From contig VCAZ01000036.1 of the NCBI GenBank assembly GCA_005784505.1, forward strand, positions 2,155,940-2,219,939: 64,000 nucleotides of DNA, given 5' to 3'. Both the position numbers and the translations under genes were made by a program. Shown here in pieces: positions 11,986 to 22,904 of this stretch. The stretch's first letter is position 1. The number at the start of each line of letters is the position of its first letter. Origin of the DNA: Bagarius yarrelli. Lineage: Eukaryota; Chordata; Actinopteri; Siluriformes; Sisoridae. Under the pieces are notes generated by a model. That model had not been told where the DNA came from. It made no database searches and saw only the letters and a list, made by a program, of their open reading frames with translations.

Positions 11986-12540
11986 ACAATGAAAAGACTA
12001 TAGATTCACAAATACATACGTATACTTTGGGTATACTTGAAGGATTCTACCCTAAAAATTGTTTTTTAGCACATTTTGGGCCCCTACTACAACCATTTCG
12101 CACTGTTCTACTAATAAAACAGATTTCCTGGGGCCCTTAAGGTGCGTGGGCCTTGAGAGTCAACTTTCTTCTTTCTAAGATGCCTTTCATGACACGTGTT
12201 TAAAGGAGGAGACAAAATGCAGGAGTCAGAAAAATAAATAGCTGAAATTTTAGGTTTACTTTGCTTTCTAAAAATATGTTGATTACAGACGTGAACTAAA
12301 AACTCAGTGTGTTAACTATTACAGTGCTTTAAAAAAAAAAGTGTCACTTGTACGTGCACCACGATGTCCACAAGGTGGTGACAGTGAATCAGAATTAAAA
12401 CAGAATTGGCAATTTTTTTTGCCAAAATAAAACAATTCCACTACATAAAAAACTGTTGTTTTCAAGGATGTTATTTTCCACAGTAATGATTAATTTTACA
12501 ATAATTTAACTCATTACCATCAGCAATTTAACTAAACATG
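11986..12540. other. Noncoding, with a MITE-like segment at about 12060-12170
   Basis: The piece ctactaataaaacagatttcctgggg is close to the interior of the 29.2 kb MITE (ctactaataaaacagatccctggggg). The terminal repeats are not evident here. Confidence 0.4.
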
Positions 12541-12542
12541 TT

Positions 12543-12838
12543 TATACCTGGGCAGCACGATGACTTTGCACTGTTGTCACAACAAGAAGGTCTCAGATTC
12601 GTATCCTCTGCAGGAGTCTTTCTGTGTGTCGTTTGTATGTTTTCCCCGTGATTTTGTGTGTTTACTCCGGGTTCTCCGGTTTCCTCCAACAGTCCAAAAA
12701 CATGTATGTTAGATTGATCGGTGATTTTAAATTGCCCACAGGAGTGTGAGTGTGGGTGGTTGTTTGTTCCTGTGATGGACTAGCGATCTGTCCAGGGTGA
12801 CCCCTAACTCTTACCTAATGACGGCTGGGATAAACTAA
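12543..12838 (+). repeat. Family C repeat, forward, near full length
   Basis: The head is gggcagcacgatgactttgc and the centre is cggtttcctccaacagtccaaaaacatg. The end is cctgtgatggactagcgatctgtccaggg. Confidence 0.85.
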
Positions 12839-12839
12839 T

Positions 12840-13375
12840 AAATCATTTTTAATTACTTATCATTTTAAATAAAAAATAAAAATCCGATATGATTCATTTA
12901 AAGAAAAGTGATAAAAAAAGTACACACTAAACAACTTAACCTTGTTTTTCCAAACAGCGTGTGCCATGAGGTGTTTGTTTTTTTCAAGGCCATTAGTGTT
13001 AAATTGTTGGGGTTTCGTGTTGGCAGGCTGTCATTACTCCTGTGGTGAGAGCCTGTGAAAGTGACAGTCTTGGGAACTGTAGGCTTTCATTTGCACTGAC
13101 CGGACTACAGACCTGTCCACATGTGGTTGCTGTAATCGAGCTCCGGAGTGAGAGAATGTTTCGGTAATGACCAGTTTGTTGGTGTTTAAAAGCAGTCATT
13201 AGCAAGCAAACGATAAAGATGGAGTAAATGATGGGTAGAAAGGTTGAGAGTGTTTCTGTGTGTTGGATAATAATATCGGCAAAGGGATGTTTTAATTTTT
13301 ATTTTTTATTAGAAGGCTATCATAACAGCGGCTATTGCTAGTGTTTGGCCAGTTGAAATGTTTTGCAGAGTTTCT
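12840..13375. other. Noncoding, nothing recognised
   Basis: Unique sequence. The 13000-13200 part is less AT-rich but has no splice-bounded frame I would support. Confidence 0.4.
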
Positions 13376-13377
13376 TA

Positions 13378-13425
13378 TACATTTATTTTATTTTATTTTA
13401 TTTTATTTTATTTTATTTATTATTA
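13378..13425. repeat. (TTTTA)n microsatellite
   Basis: Pure pentanucleotide run. Confidence 0.9.
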
Positions 13426-13807
13426 GTATAATTTTTTTCCAAACATTAATTGCTAAGAATATAGATATTTTCATTAAACAATTGGCATGGGTATCGACAT
13501 GCAGATATTTTAAAAGCTTTTCTTTAAAAAAGTATTACAAAAAAAAGAAAGAAGGAGAAGATAAGGAGATGATTTAGGTAAAGTTTAAAAGCTGTGAAAA
13601 GTGTCACATTTTTATGTTTTTTATCAAAGGCAGCACGGCAAAATAGACAAATAGTATGAATTGAAGTCTGTGTAAAATCAGGGCACATAGGATTTAAGCC
13701 TAACAAAGACATGATTCAATATTGGAGCCTGTAACAGTGTGTACTGTGTAGTCAGGGACAGAGCTATAAAAATCAGCTATCGTTTATATGCCTGTAGTCA
13801 AAGTGGG

Positions 13808-13842
13808 CATCATCATCATCATCATCATCATCATTATCATCT
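13808..13842. repeat. (ATC)n microsatellite
   Basis: About eleven units at the left edge of the ATTCT tract. Confidence 0.9.
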
Positions 13843-13844
13843 AT

Positions 13845-15180
13845 TCTGTTCTTTGTTATATTCTAATTGATTTGATTTAATTAGATTTGTTTTTATTCTT
13901 TTCTATTTTTTATTCTACTCTTATTTATTCTATTTGATATGATTTTTATTCTGTTCTGTTTTTTATGTTCTATTTATTTTGATTATTTTTTTCTATTCTA
14001 TTCTATCCTATCCTGTTTTTCTATTCTATTCTATTCTATTCTATTCTATTCTATTCTATTCTATTCTATTATTCGATTCTATTATATCTATTCATTCTTC
14101 TATCTATGCTTTAATTAGATTTTTTTTCTATTTTTTATATCTTGTTCTTTTTGTATTTTTATATTTTCCATTACTTTTTGTTATATTTTTTTTTATTTTA
14201 ATTAAGTTGATATTGTATTTTGTATAATATTTCTATTTTATTTCATACTAGTATATTTTGTTCTATTCTTTCAGTTGTATTTCTATCTATTCTATTCTAT
14301 TCTAGCTATTCTATTCTATTCTATCTTTTCTATTCTATTCTATTTTCTATTTATTCTATTCTATTCTATTTAAATGATTTAATTAGATTTTTTTTTCTAT
14401 TTTATTATCTGTTCTTTTTGTATTTTTATATTTCCATTACTTTTTGTTAATATTTTTTTTTTTTAATTTTAATTTTAAGTTGATATTGTGTTTGTATAAT
14501 ATTTTCTATTTTATTTTCATACTAGTATATTTTGTTCTATTCTTCTTTCATGTATTCTTTCTGTTTTATACTGTATTCTATTAATTCTATTCTATTCCTT
14601 TTTTCTATTCATTATATCTATCTATTCTATCTCTATTTATTCTATTCTATTCTATTCTTTTTTTATTCTATTTTTCTATTCTATTCTATTCTATTCTATT
14701 TTATTCTATGTTTCTATTCGATTCTCTATTTCTATTCTATTCTAGTTCTATCTATTATTTCTATTCTATTCTATTCTATTCTCTTCGTTTTTTTTCTATT
14801 CTATTTTATTCTATTCTAGTTTATTCTATCCTGTTTTTCTATTCTATTCTATTCTATTCTAATCTATCTTTTTTCTATTCTATTCTATTCTTTTCTATTC
14901 TATTCTATTCTATTCTGTCCTTTTCTATTCTATTTTATTCTATTCTGTTTTCTATTGTGCTAATTATTATTCTGATTTCTATTTTTTCTATTATATTCTC
15001 TTGTTCTTTTTTTTCTTTTATTTTTTGGTATATTCTATTTGATTTTAATCGAGTTGATATTGTACAATATTTTCTATACTATTATATTTTGTTCTATTCC
15101 ATTCTGTTGTATTTTTATTCTATTCTATTCTATATACTTTAATGTTTGTTTTCTATTCTATTCACCTATTCTTTTCAATT
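13845..15180. repeat. ATTCT pentanucleotide satellite tract, 1.3 kb
   Basis: It is dominated by ATTCT on the plus strand (complement AGAAT), with the longest pure run at about 14017-14068. Longer interspersed units of about 275 bases recur, such as tatcttgttctttttgtattt...ttaagttgatattgtattttg near 14137 and again near 14405. All open frames here are simple-sequence artefacts. Confidence 0.9.
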
Positions 15181-15181
15181 T

Positions 15182-16077
15182 TTTCTATTTCTATGACTTT
15201 TTCCTAACTCCATCATAAACTCATCCTTAAAAATCAATCCCAATCTCTGTCTCCCTTGGCAACAGGTTATAATCCATGGTTACGAGGAGCGGTTGCTAGG
15301 TGCGTTGCCAAGCTACGGACCCCTCTTCACATCGTGGCTATGTGGGAGGCCACAAGGTCCTTTATGATGGCAGGGCAATTGGAGAGAAAAAGAAAGAGAG
15401 AGTGAGAGAGAGAGAGAAAAGGGGTAAAAGTGGATGAAAAACAGATGCCAACAATAATGTGTTGAAAAAAAATGGAAAAACACCTTGTGGCGTAACATAA
15501 AAACAGGCATGTTGTTTTGAATTAGATGTGTATCACTGAGCTGTAATTATTTGTTAGGTTTAACTCATCGTGATAGATAGACATCTAAAGGAACGTGAAA
15601 GAAAAACGAGTCAGTACCACATGTGAACGTGTCTCTCTGATCCGTTCTTGTGATTAATAAAACACCATTTCAGCCTTTGTGTGTGCTACACCCCACCCTG
15701 CCGTGATGTGTTAGTCTCTGTTAATATACACACCTGTATTTCCTGATTAGCATTGATAGCACAAACACCATTTAGCTGTTGTCTCTGCTATTATCTCATA
15801 CTAATGTAAAGCTTTTACGTGATTATGTGACATTTATAACACTGTTGCCTCTTTTCATGCCTCTTTTTATGTCTTGTCAAATAAAATAGGCCACAAAAGG
15901 AATCCCTGGCGAGAATGAACTTCGCTTCCTGTTTTATTGTGTACATCCACATGTTATTGTAAGCTAACGGGATCATTTTTATGCTGTAGATCAAACGAGC
16001 TGGTGTTTCCCTGTGCGTGTGTGAGAGAATTAAGTCACATACAAATTTTAATCGCAGCCTTTTCATGAGTTTCTGTT
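15182..16077. other. Unique noncoding with RFX-like cluster, then AG-rich patch
   Basis: 15241-15330 is unique and GC-richer. 15380-15420 is an AG-rich patch. The remainder is ordinary noncoding sequence. Confidence 0.4.
15258..15309. promoter_or_regulatory. Cluster of RFX half-site-like motifs
   Basis: Four X-box half-site-like words occur within 52 bp: ggcaac at 15258, ggttac at 15278, gttgct at 15292 and gttgcc at 15304. They are in unique sequence directly after the ATTCT satellite. No perfect palindrome is present, so this is weaker than the 24.93 kb site. Confidence 0.25.
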
Positions 16078-16092
16078 CCTACAGGGGGCACT
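16078..16092 (+). promoter_or_regulatory. CTCF-like binding site
   Basis: The sequence cctacagggggcact matches the CTCF consensus at about 13 of 15 positions. It sits in unique sequence just before an (ATC)n repeat. Confidence 0.35.
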
Positions 16093-16105
16093 AACTGTAT
16101 GCTCT

Positions 16106-16137
<32 letters not shown>

Positions 16138-16138
16138 T
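16106..16138. repeat. (ATC)n microsatellite
   Basis: About eleven ATC units. Confidence 0.9.
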
Positions 16139-16680
16139 ATAATCGTCCTAATGTTGCTGCATTTGTCTTCCTCTCTCTTTGTATGATTACTTGAAAAAAA
16201 ATGTAGCGTGAACCGAGTTCAGTGAACCTCTCCCATGTGAGTGCGGATGTATTTTAGAAATAGCTTGTCTTATCCTGAGGCTGTTCTCTGATATTTTTTA
16301 AGCTCCTCATGGAAATTGGGCTTTCAGACAAACACGAAAGCGCACGTACATAAAATCTAAAAATGACAGAGATCCAAATGTTTAGAAATTGAATCAGGAA
16401 AAGATATGCCAATTTAAAAATAGCGTCGGTATTTGTTTGCTCATTCCTTTGTTTGTTTTGCGTTTTTTTACTGCAATATCCAATTTTCCAACATATCAGA
16501 TTTATTAATGAGCTGATGATTGAACTGAATGGTTTAAACTTGAAACTCCAATATGTAAACAACCAAACAACAAAACAAGTTGGCCTATAAGTCAACTCAA
16601 ATCAAAAAAATGGGGGTTTTTACACCATTTTATAGCTGATGAGTACAATATGTGAATTTTGGCTTCTATACCCGATTATT
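16139..16680. other. Noncoding, nothing recognised
   Basis: The minus strand is open for 113 codons (16595-16254) but shows no splice sites or recognisable domain, so I do not call it a gene. Confidence 0.4.
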
Positions 16681-16683
16681 CCC

Positions 16684-16820
16684 CAATTTGGGGTCACAGG
16701 GATATGCTGGCTCGCAGCCGTCTCTGAACAGGTTGCCGGTCCATTACACGGCCACACACACTCACACTCACTCCTTACTAGGCCATTTGGAATCACCAAT
16801 CAACCTAACATACATGTTGG
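16684..16820 (-). repeat. Family C repeat, partial, inverted
   Basis: It contains tggggtcacagggatatgctgg, gccggtccattacacggccacacac and atcaacctaacatacatgttgg. Confidence 0.75.
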
Positions 16821-16944
16821 AGAACTGCTGTTTTATTTTTAGCTATTTGTTTAACTTTGAATATTGCAATATACAGTATATAGAGTATTATTCAAATTTT
16901 CACCGTTTATTTTGCTACTATTATTATTGATATTATTATTATTA

Positions 16945-17000
16945 TTATTACATTTACAGCGTTTGGTGGACGCCCTTATCCAGAGTGACTTCTCTTGTCT
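16945..17000 (-). repeat. SINE family A tail fragment, inverted
   Basis: Only ttacatttacagcgtttggtggacgcccttatccagagtgactt remains. Confidence 0.7.
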
Positions 17001-17149
17001 TAAATAAGAGCTAAGAAACAAATATAAAGTTATAACTGAAAGTTATAAATGAAATTATAACATGCAAATGACACAAATGCCTGGGTGTATAATAAAAATA
17101 TATTGATTTTTTTCAAATAAAAACACATCCTGTGATGTTTTATTTTATT

Positions 17150-17341
17150 TTATTTATAGCATTTGGCAGACGCCTTTTTCCAGAGCGACCTACATTTATG
17201 TCTTTTCTACAACTGAGAAATTAGGGGTTAAGGGCGTTGCTCAGGGGCCCTTAAACAAGTGGCAACTTGGTGGTGCTGGAAATCGAACCCCAAACTTTCA
17301 ATCAGCAGTCCAACACCTTAACCACTGGCTACCACTTCTCG
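17150..17341 (-). repeat. SINE family A, inverted
   Basis: Full-length type, with tail agcatttggcagacgccttt and head accttaaccactggctaccacttctc. It is paired head-to-head with the forward copy at 17384, leaving about 42 bases between them. Confidence 0.85.
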
Positions 17342-17383
17342 TATTTCTCCTGCACCATAATAATTAACCAATGATGACATATA

Positions 17384-17580
17384 AAAGTGGTGGAAGTGGT
17401 GGCTTATGGTTAAGGTGTTGGACTACCAACCCAAAGATTGTGGGTTTGATTCCCAGCCTCACCAAGCCACCACTGCTGGGTCCCTTTGCAAGGCCCTTAA
17501 CCCCCAATTCCTTAGTTGTATAAATGCAATAAATATAAGTTGCTCTGGATAAGTGCGTCTACCAAATGCTACAAAATATA
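17384..17580 (+). repeat. SINE family A, forward
   Basis: The head gtggaagtggtggcttatgg, the B box gggtttgattccc and the tail ctggataagtgcgtctacc are intact. Confidence 0.88.
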
Positions 17581-18255
17581 CATTTTTAAAATCTTAAACA
17601 TATATTATATTATATATGTATATAATATATATATATATTAATCTTAAACATTTACCCTCGTTAAGATCTTTTTTTTTTACTTATGGGACGGTTATAAGAA
17701 ATTTTCTGACTGTTACACAACACCGACACTGAAGACTCCTTCCAAAAATATATAAAAAATGTAAAAACACATATAATGTTAATTTGCATTATAGACCGCA
17801 CTACTGTCGGAGTTCTGACCAACCAGATGGAAGAATTCAGGCCTGCATTTTTCCAGCACTGTTATTTTCTTCCTGGGTCCAGGTGGTGCATATCGTTGCT
17901 GTAAATCATATTCACAGTGCATTGATTTTACACAAACACTGTTATACAAGTGTTCTGCCACTTTATACATGTTTCCTAGTTCTAAAAAGAAATAACTGTC
18001 TGCTTCACTTTTACATGTATGCGGTGTGAATTCTGATTGTCCGAGCGGAATATTGCAATCGAGCTGCTTTGCTATTGTACGTTAAATAAAACACCACACA
18101 AGAAAAAAATGTATAAAATGCCTGTCATGTGCTGAGAGACGCTAGTGTTGATTTTTAGCCTAACTTGTTGTTATTTCAATTATTCTTACAAGACGTTAGT
18201 GATTTTCTAGCATAGTTAGAGTGATAATAGTGTTATAGAGGAATTCAAATTCAAA
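17581..18255. other. Noncoding with AT-rich patch, nothing recognised
   Basis: A TATA-rich patch lies at 17600-17640. There is no gene. Confidence 0.5.
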
Positions 18256-18259
18256 GATT

Positions 18260-18386
18260 GTGCAGGTGGTAGATCATGTGGGCTCGATTCCCAGCACCAC
18301 CAAGTTACCACTGCTGGGCACCTGAGCAAGGCCCTTAATTTCCAGTTGTTCAGTTGTGCAAATAAAATAAATCTAAGTCGCTCTGC
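18260..18386 (+). repeat. SINE family A, 5'-truncated copy
   Basis: It runs from ggtggtagatcatgtgggct to ctaagtcgctctgc and is directly followed by a second copy. Confidence 0.8.
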
Positions 18387-18568
18387 AAGCACAGTGGTTA
18401 AGGTGTTGGAATGCAAATAGGAAAATCGAGGTTTGATGCCCAGCATCACCAAGCTGCCACTGCTGGGCCGATGAGCAAGGCCCTTAACCTCAATTGCTCA
18501 GTTGTATAAAATAGATAAAATGTAAGTCGCTCTGGATAAGGACGTCTGCCAAAACGCTGTAAATGTAT
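18387..18568 (+). repeat. SINE family A, tandem second copy
   Basis: It starts agcacagtggttaaggtgttgg and ends gccaaaacgctgtaaatgta. It is inserted at the tail of the preceding copy. Confidence 0.85.
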
Positions 18569-18879
18569 TTATTATTATTTTACTTTGTATTTTTGAAATG
18601 TAATAAATTTTCTTTTTATCCAGGTGCTTTTAACTCTCATACAACAGGTCTATTTTTATGCACTGTATTTTAAATGTAACTGTCATTCCTAAAATTATAT
18701 CCTTGGACAAGACAATAAAAATCTATTCTTACGCTTTTTTTTAAAAAAAATTTCTTAAATGTAAAAAGAGACTATAAATATGAACAATAGAATATAAACG
18801 TTAAAAAAATATAAAATAATAGCAGAAAGATAAGTATTAATTAAAAAAAAGCAATTACAAAACAGTTTGCATTTTTGGA

Positions 18880-18965
18880 CACCTTATTGCTAACTGTGTC
18901 TTAACATTGCAACGTCCCTGTACACAAAACCACTAGGCTCTGTGAAGACATGATGTAAGGGGACG
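18880..18965 (+). mobile_element. Tc1/mariner-type relic (family D) fragment
   Basis: It holds atttttggacacc...gtccctgtacacaaaacc and ctctgtgaagacatg, directly followed by a SINE. Confidence 0.5.
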
Positions 18966-18966
18966 A

Positions 18967-19160
18967 TGTGGGGGAAGTGGCGCAGTGGTTAAGTTGTTGG
19001 ACTATTAACTTGAGGACCTGGGTTCGATTCCCAGCTCCACCATGCCACCACTGCTGGGCCCCTGAGCAAGGCCTTTAACCCTCCAATTGCTCAGTTGTAT
19101 AACAAGGAATATTGTATGTCGCTCTGGATAAGGGCATCTGCCAAATGCTGTAAATGTAAG
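18967..19160 (+). repeat. SINE family A, well preserved
   Basis: The copy is near consensus: ggggaagtggcgcagtggtt, gggttcgattcccagctcc and ctggataagggcatctgcc. It is likely one of the younger insertions. Confidence 0.9.
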
Positions 19161-19374
19161 GTTTCCTTGTAGAGCTGAAAAATATACATACCTGTGTTAT
19201 TACAGTGTAATAACTATAATGTAGACATGTTATAAAGCACATTTTTTTTAATGTCTTCAACAAGTGATACATTCATTTTAGAGTTGAGGAAAAGTTGAAA
19301 GCCCATAACTGTCTAGAACTTTATATAGTACGTTATAGCATAACATAATTCCTTCACTAAAACTAAGAGACCCG

Positions 19375-19560
19375 AGCCATGTTCCAGCATGACAATGTCC
19401 CTGTGCACAAAACCCCTGAGCTTTATGAAGACATGCTGTGTTCTGATTGGTGTAAAAGAACTTTCATGTCCTGTACAGAGCCCTGACTCTGACTCAACCC
19501 CTTTAAACTGAACACCTTTAGGAGGAACTGGAACACCGACTGAAGAGGAGGAAGTTTAGT
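19375..19560 (+). mobile_element. Tc1/mariner-type relic (family D)
   Basis: It contains gccatgttccagcatgacaatg, tttatgaagacatgctg, gagccctgactctgactcaacc and ggaggaactggaacaccgactg, the transposase-derived block common in fish. Confidence 0.6.
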
Positions 19561-19984
19561 AGTAGGAAGTTTTAAGCAAAGGCTTAGGCGCATCTTAGCA
19601 CTTTATTGCTCACCACTGTAGTCATAGCAACAAGTTAATAAGTAGCTTCTCTGATCTTGCTTTTTGTCGCCGAGCCGGTTGCTACGATACAAATCGAGTT
19701 TCATAGATTACATTACTTACATATCTAGATAAATTACTTATCTAGCAAAAATAATAGATAAGTAATTTATAGCGTTAGAATAAAAAATATTGTAGGAAAT
19801 TTTTTATATGAAAATGAAAAAAATTATCAAATGTAATATAATAGTCTGGTGTTTTGGGTTTTTTTATTCTTTTTTTAGATGATTCATGTTGTGGTGGTCT
19901 TAAAGAAGCAGGAAGAAAAAAAAGGCATGATGATTTTCTTATGGCCGTTGGGTATAACTTTACAGAGCGCCCCTACTCATTTCA
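19561..19984. other. Noncoding, nothing recognised
   Basis: AT-rich sequence. No gene is supported. Confidence 0.5.
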
Positions 19985-20973
19985 CTCCTGTGGAGAAGCA
20001 GTAAAAAAGAACAAGAGAGAAAAAGAAAGAAAAGAGGAAGAAGGAGAGAGGGAGACGAAGATAAAATGAAGGAGTGAAAGGGAGAAAGTGAAGGAAAGAA
20101 ATAGGGAAAAGAGAGGGAGAAAAAGAAAGATAAGGAAACAGTGAAGGTGTGTAAGGGAGAAAGTAAAGAAAAGATAAAAAGAGAGAGAAAGAGGGAGAGA
20201 AAGTGAGAGAGAGGGAGATGAAGAGAGAGTAAAAGAGTGAAACTGAGAAAGTGAAGTAAATATAAAGAGTGAGAGAGAGAAAGAGTGACAGGAAGAGGAA
20301 GAAAGTGGGAGTGAGGGACAAGCAGATGGTGTAAGAATGGAAGAGGGATGGTGAGAAAAGGCAGAGAAAGGGAGAGTGAGAGAGCAAGATTGAGGATGAA
20401 GGAGAGAGGTAGATAAAGAGAGTGCAAGGGTGAAGGTGAGAAAGTGATTGTATGAGAGAGAATGAAAGAAAGTGAGAAGAAGTGAAGGATAGTAAGTAAA
20501 GAAGAGAGACAGAGAGAAAGCGGTAGAGAATGCCGGAGTGATGGAGAAAGAGAGATGGAAAAAGAGAGGGGAAGAGATGGAGGAGGAGAAAAGAGAGGAG
20601 GACAGAGAACAAAAGAGTGAGGGAAAAGAAGAGAGAGATAGAGAGAGAGTAGAAAAGCAAAGGTAAAAAATTAAAGAAGAGAGACAATAGTAAAAGTGGG
20701 GTAGAGAGAAAAAGAGGGGGAAAGAGAGAGAGAGAGAAAAAGCGGAAGTGAAAGATAGAGCGATGGAGATGGAGGGGGCGTCCAAGAGTAAAGGTGGAAA
20801 TGTGAAGAAAAAGAGGAGAGAGAAAGACAGAGAGAAAGAGAGAGGAAGAGAGAGGGAAGGACATAGAACAAAAGAGTGAGGGAGAAGAAAAGAGGAAGAT
20901 AGAGAGAGAGTAGAAAAGCAAAGATAAGAAATTAAAGAAGAGAGACAGCAGTAAAAGTAGGGTAGAGAGAAAA

Positions 20974-21013
<40 letters not shown>

Positions 21014-21170
21014 AGCGAGAGAGAAAAAGCGGAAGTGAAAGAGAGAGCGATGGAGATGGAGGGGGCGTGCAAGAGTAAAGATGGAAATGTGAAGAAAAGG
21101 AGGAGAGAGAAAGAGAGACAGAGAGATAGAAAAATAGAGAGCGAGAGAATGAGAGAGAGAGAAAGAGAGC

Positions 21171-21235
<65 letters not shown>
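19985..21235. repeat. Polypurine (GA-rich) tract of 1.25 kb
   Basis: The plus strand is almost exclusively A and G over 1.25 kb, with pure (GA)n runs at about 20978-21008 and 21173-21231. The minus-strand open frames of 155 to 314 codons (rich in S, L and F) are compositional artefacts. A larger tandem duplication lies inside (20600-21118). Confidence 0.95.
20600..21118. repeat. Tandem duplication of about 260 bp within the polypurine tract
   Basis: 20600-20857 and 20858-21118 share the ordered non-simple words ggaca.agaacaaaagagtg, gagtagaaaagcaaag, aaattaaagaagagagaca and gcgatggagatggagggggcgt, with few substitutions. The second unit has an expanded (GA)n. Confidence 0.85.
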
Positions 21236-21239
<4 letters not shown>

Positions 21240-21645
21240 GCCTCACACTTGCATCATCCAGCTCAGGGCGTGTGTGACGGTGTGCCCTCTTTTTCTTTGT
21301 TCAAACTCCTCTATCTGCAATGGCGTCCCGAGATGAATGCGATGCTGTAGGGAACGGATTCAGCTGAAGATGCTGCAGTTTAAATTCCACAGGGTGGAAG
21401 GGATTTTAAAGCAGTTGGCACAGAATCTTCAAAAGCCTGTGTTGTTTGTTACCTAAGAAGAAAACACAAAGCATTTTAACAGAACAAAGGGCTGTGTTCA
21501 TGAATTTCCCATTTGTTTACTGACAGGGATTAATTAAAAACTTTTTTTTTCAGTGTAGCAGCGGCTAGTTTTTTTTTTTTTCTCAAAAAACAGACCTACT
21601 CTTTCCCTCTATTTTTCTCCATTGAGAATAAAAGCTAAATCTCTC
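21240..21645. other. Unique noncoding, nothing recognised
   Basis: Short T runs near 21541 and 21572. No gene. Confidence 0.45.
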
Positions 21646-21647
21646 TC

Positions 21648-21648
<1 letters not shown>

Positions 21649-21712
<64 letters not shown>
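21649..21712. repeat. (CTAT)n microsatellite
   Basis: About 16 pure units, followed by a (CATC)n-rich patch to about 21762. Confidence 0.95.
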
Positions 21713-21779
21713 TTTTCCATTTATCCATCCTTTCTTCCATCCATCCATCCATCCATCCATCTATCCCTCTATCTATCAA

Positions 21780-22904
21780 CTGTATATATTTATCTATATC
21801 TAGAGAATTATTAATAACTCTAGAATTATCAATAACTTTTGATCCTCTTTTCTTTTATAGTTTTTTGTTCCTGACGCTATTCAGATAAATAAACATTTGT
21901 TTGTTTTACAACTGCTAATTCATTGAAAACAGTCTCATCATAAACACATAAAGGGAAAAAACATGTAACTAGCAAAGCATAAAATATATAAACCAATAAA
22001 TAAAAGATCAAGACAAAAAAAAAGCACTACAGCAGAACTCAAGCCGGGTTTCGGCATCGATGCTGATCCGGTCGTCATTGTGAAGCGCTTTTCCAATTCT
22101 TTTACCGTGATTTATGCATCCTGTTTCTCTTAAAAGTCACTTGACCACTGCCCCGGAAGCCTGGACTGACAGCAAGGGGTAATGATCTATTAACCGTGGG
22201 TTAATCAGCTACCGGTGCTCAGCCTCTCATCATTGACTAAGCACACAAAGGTTAGTTGAGTGTGAACACTCACTTGGTGCATCTCCATGCAAAAACTTGT
22301 CATATTCCTTCTTAAGCGAGCCACAAAACAGACGATCGTAATGAGCAAAAGGTCAATCTGTGCGCCGTCGACTGGTCTGCCCGACGCTTCACAGCGGTCA
22401 TTATTTGGTATGATGACATCGCTCTCCGGCAACTCAGGTGTTACTCACACCGCCTGAATCATTGGCCCCATATTTCATTATTATACTATTATCATCCTCT
22501 GCATCACAATGAGATGAAAGAAAGATTGAGGTATAAAAAGAGGGCAGTGTATCATTTCCCACTGTATGCACTTTTCATTTTGTATTTATGGAAACTATGC
22601 ATCAAAAATCACATCAATTGAAAGAGAATGTAGAACCTTGTAAAATATTACTGAGACAACCAGGAAAAGAAAAAAAAGTTTTTTATAAATAAGCTCCTCT
22701 GTTTCGAAATGGACAAACAACACAGGCTGTTCCCTTTTTTAGGTTTTTACTAAGGAAGTGTGAAGAGATTGCATTATACTGAATACAGTATATAATAATA
22801 AATTAAGCAAATACAAGTCAACACAATACAAATACTGTATTAGAATTCTGATTCGTAATTTGTAGAATACCCCTTCTTGAATTGCCACCTTAAAGTGGTG
22901 GAGG
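21780..22904. other. Unique noncoding, strong conserved-element candidate at 22030-22530
   Basis: The 22030-22530 block is balanced in composition, free of repeats and carries unusual CpG words (cggtcgtcattg, gcgccgtcgactgg). No recognisable protein is seen. Testing needs alignment with other fish genomes. Confidence 0.35.
22279..22438 (-). other. Open, CpG-bearing unique block with a consensus donor (exon or conserved element)
   Basis: Minus-strand sequence from about 22438 to 22279 is open (LPESDVIIPNNDRCEASGRP then VDGAQIDLLLITIVCFVARL...) and ends CACCAA|gtgagtg, a consensus donor. The upstream acceptor is weak, with no clear pyrimidine tract. The wider unique block 22030-22530 looks like conserved noncoding DNA. 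I treat coding as unlikely. Confidence 0.15.

Noticed and set aside
13979..15142. Plus-strand open frames of 62 to 144 codons rich in F, Y, I, L and S
   Set aside because: They are translations of the ATTCT satellite in all frames.
16254..16595. 113-codon minus-strand frame
   Set aside because: AT-rich, no domain, no splice or promoter signals. Frames of this length occur by chance in 64 kb.
18968..19050. tRNA gene suggested by A-box and B-box words (GTGGCGCAGTGG, GGTTCGATTCC)
   Set aside because: It is the head of a multi-copy SINE. The cloverleaf arms do not pair properly and the L2-like tail follows.
19960..20921. Minus-strand open frames of 155, 267 and 314 codons rich in S, L and F
   Set aside because: They overlap in several frames at once and consist of the complement of a purine tract. 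There is no domain, signal or splice structure, so they are compositional artefacts.
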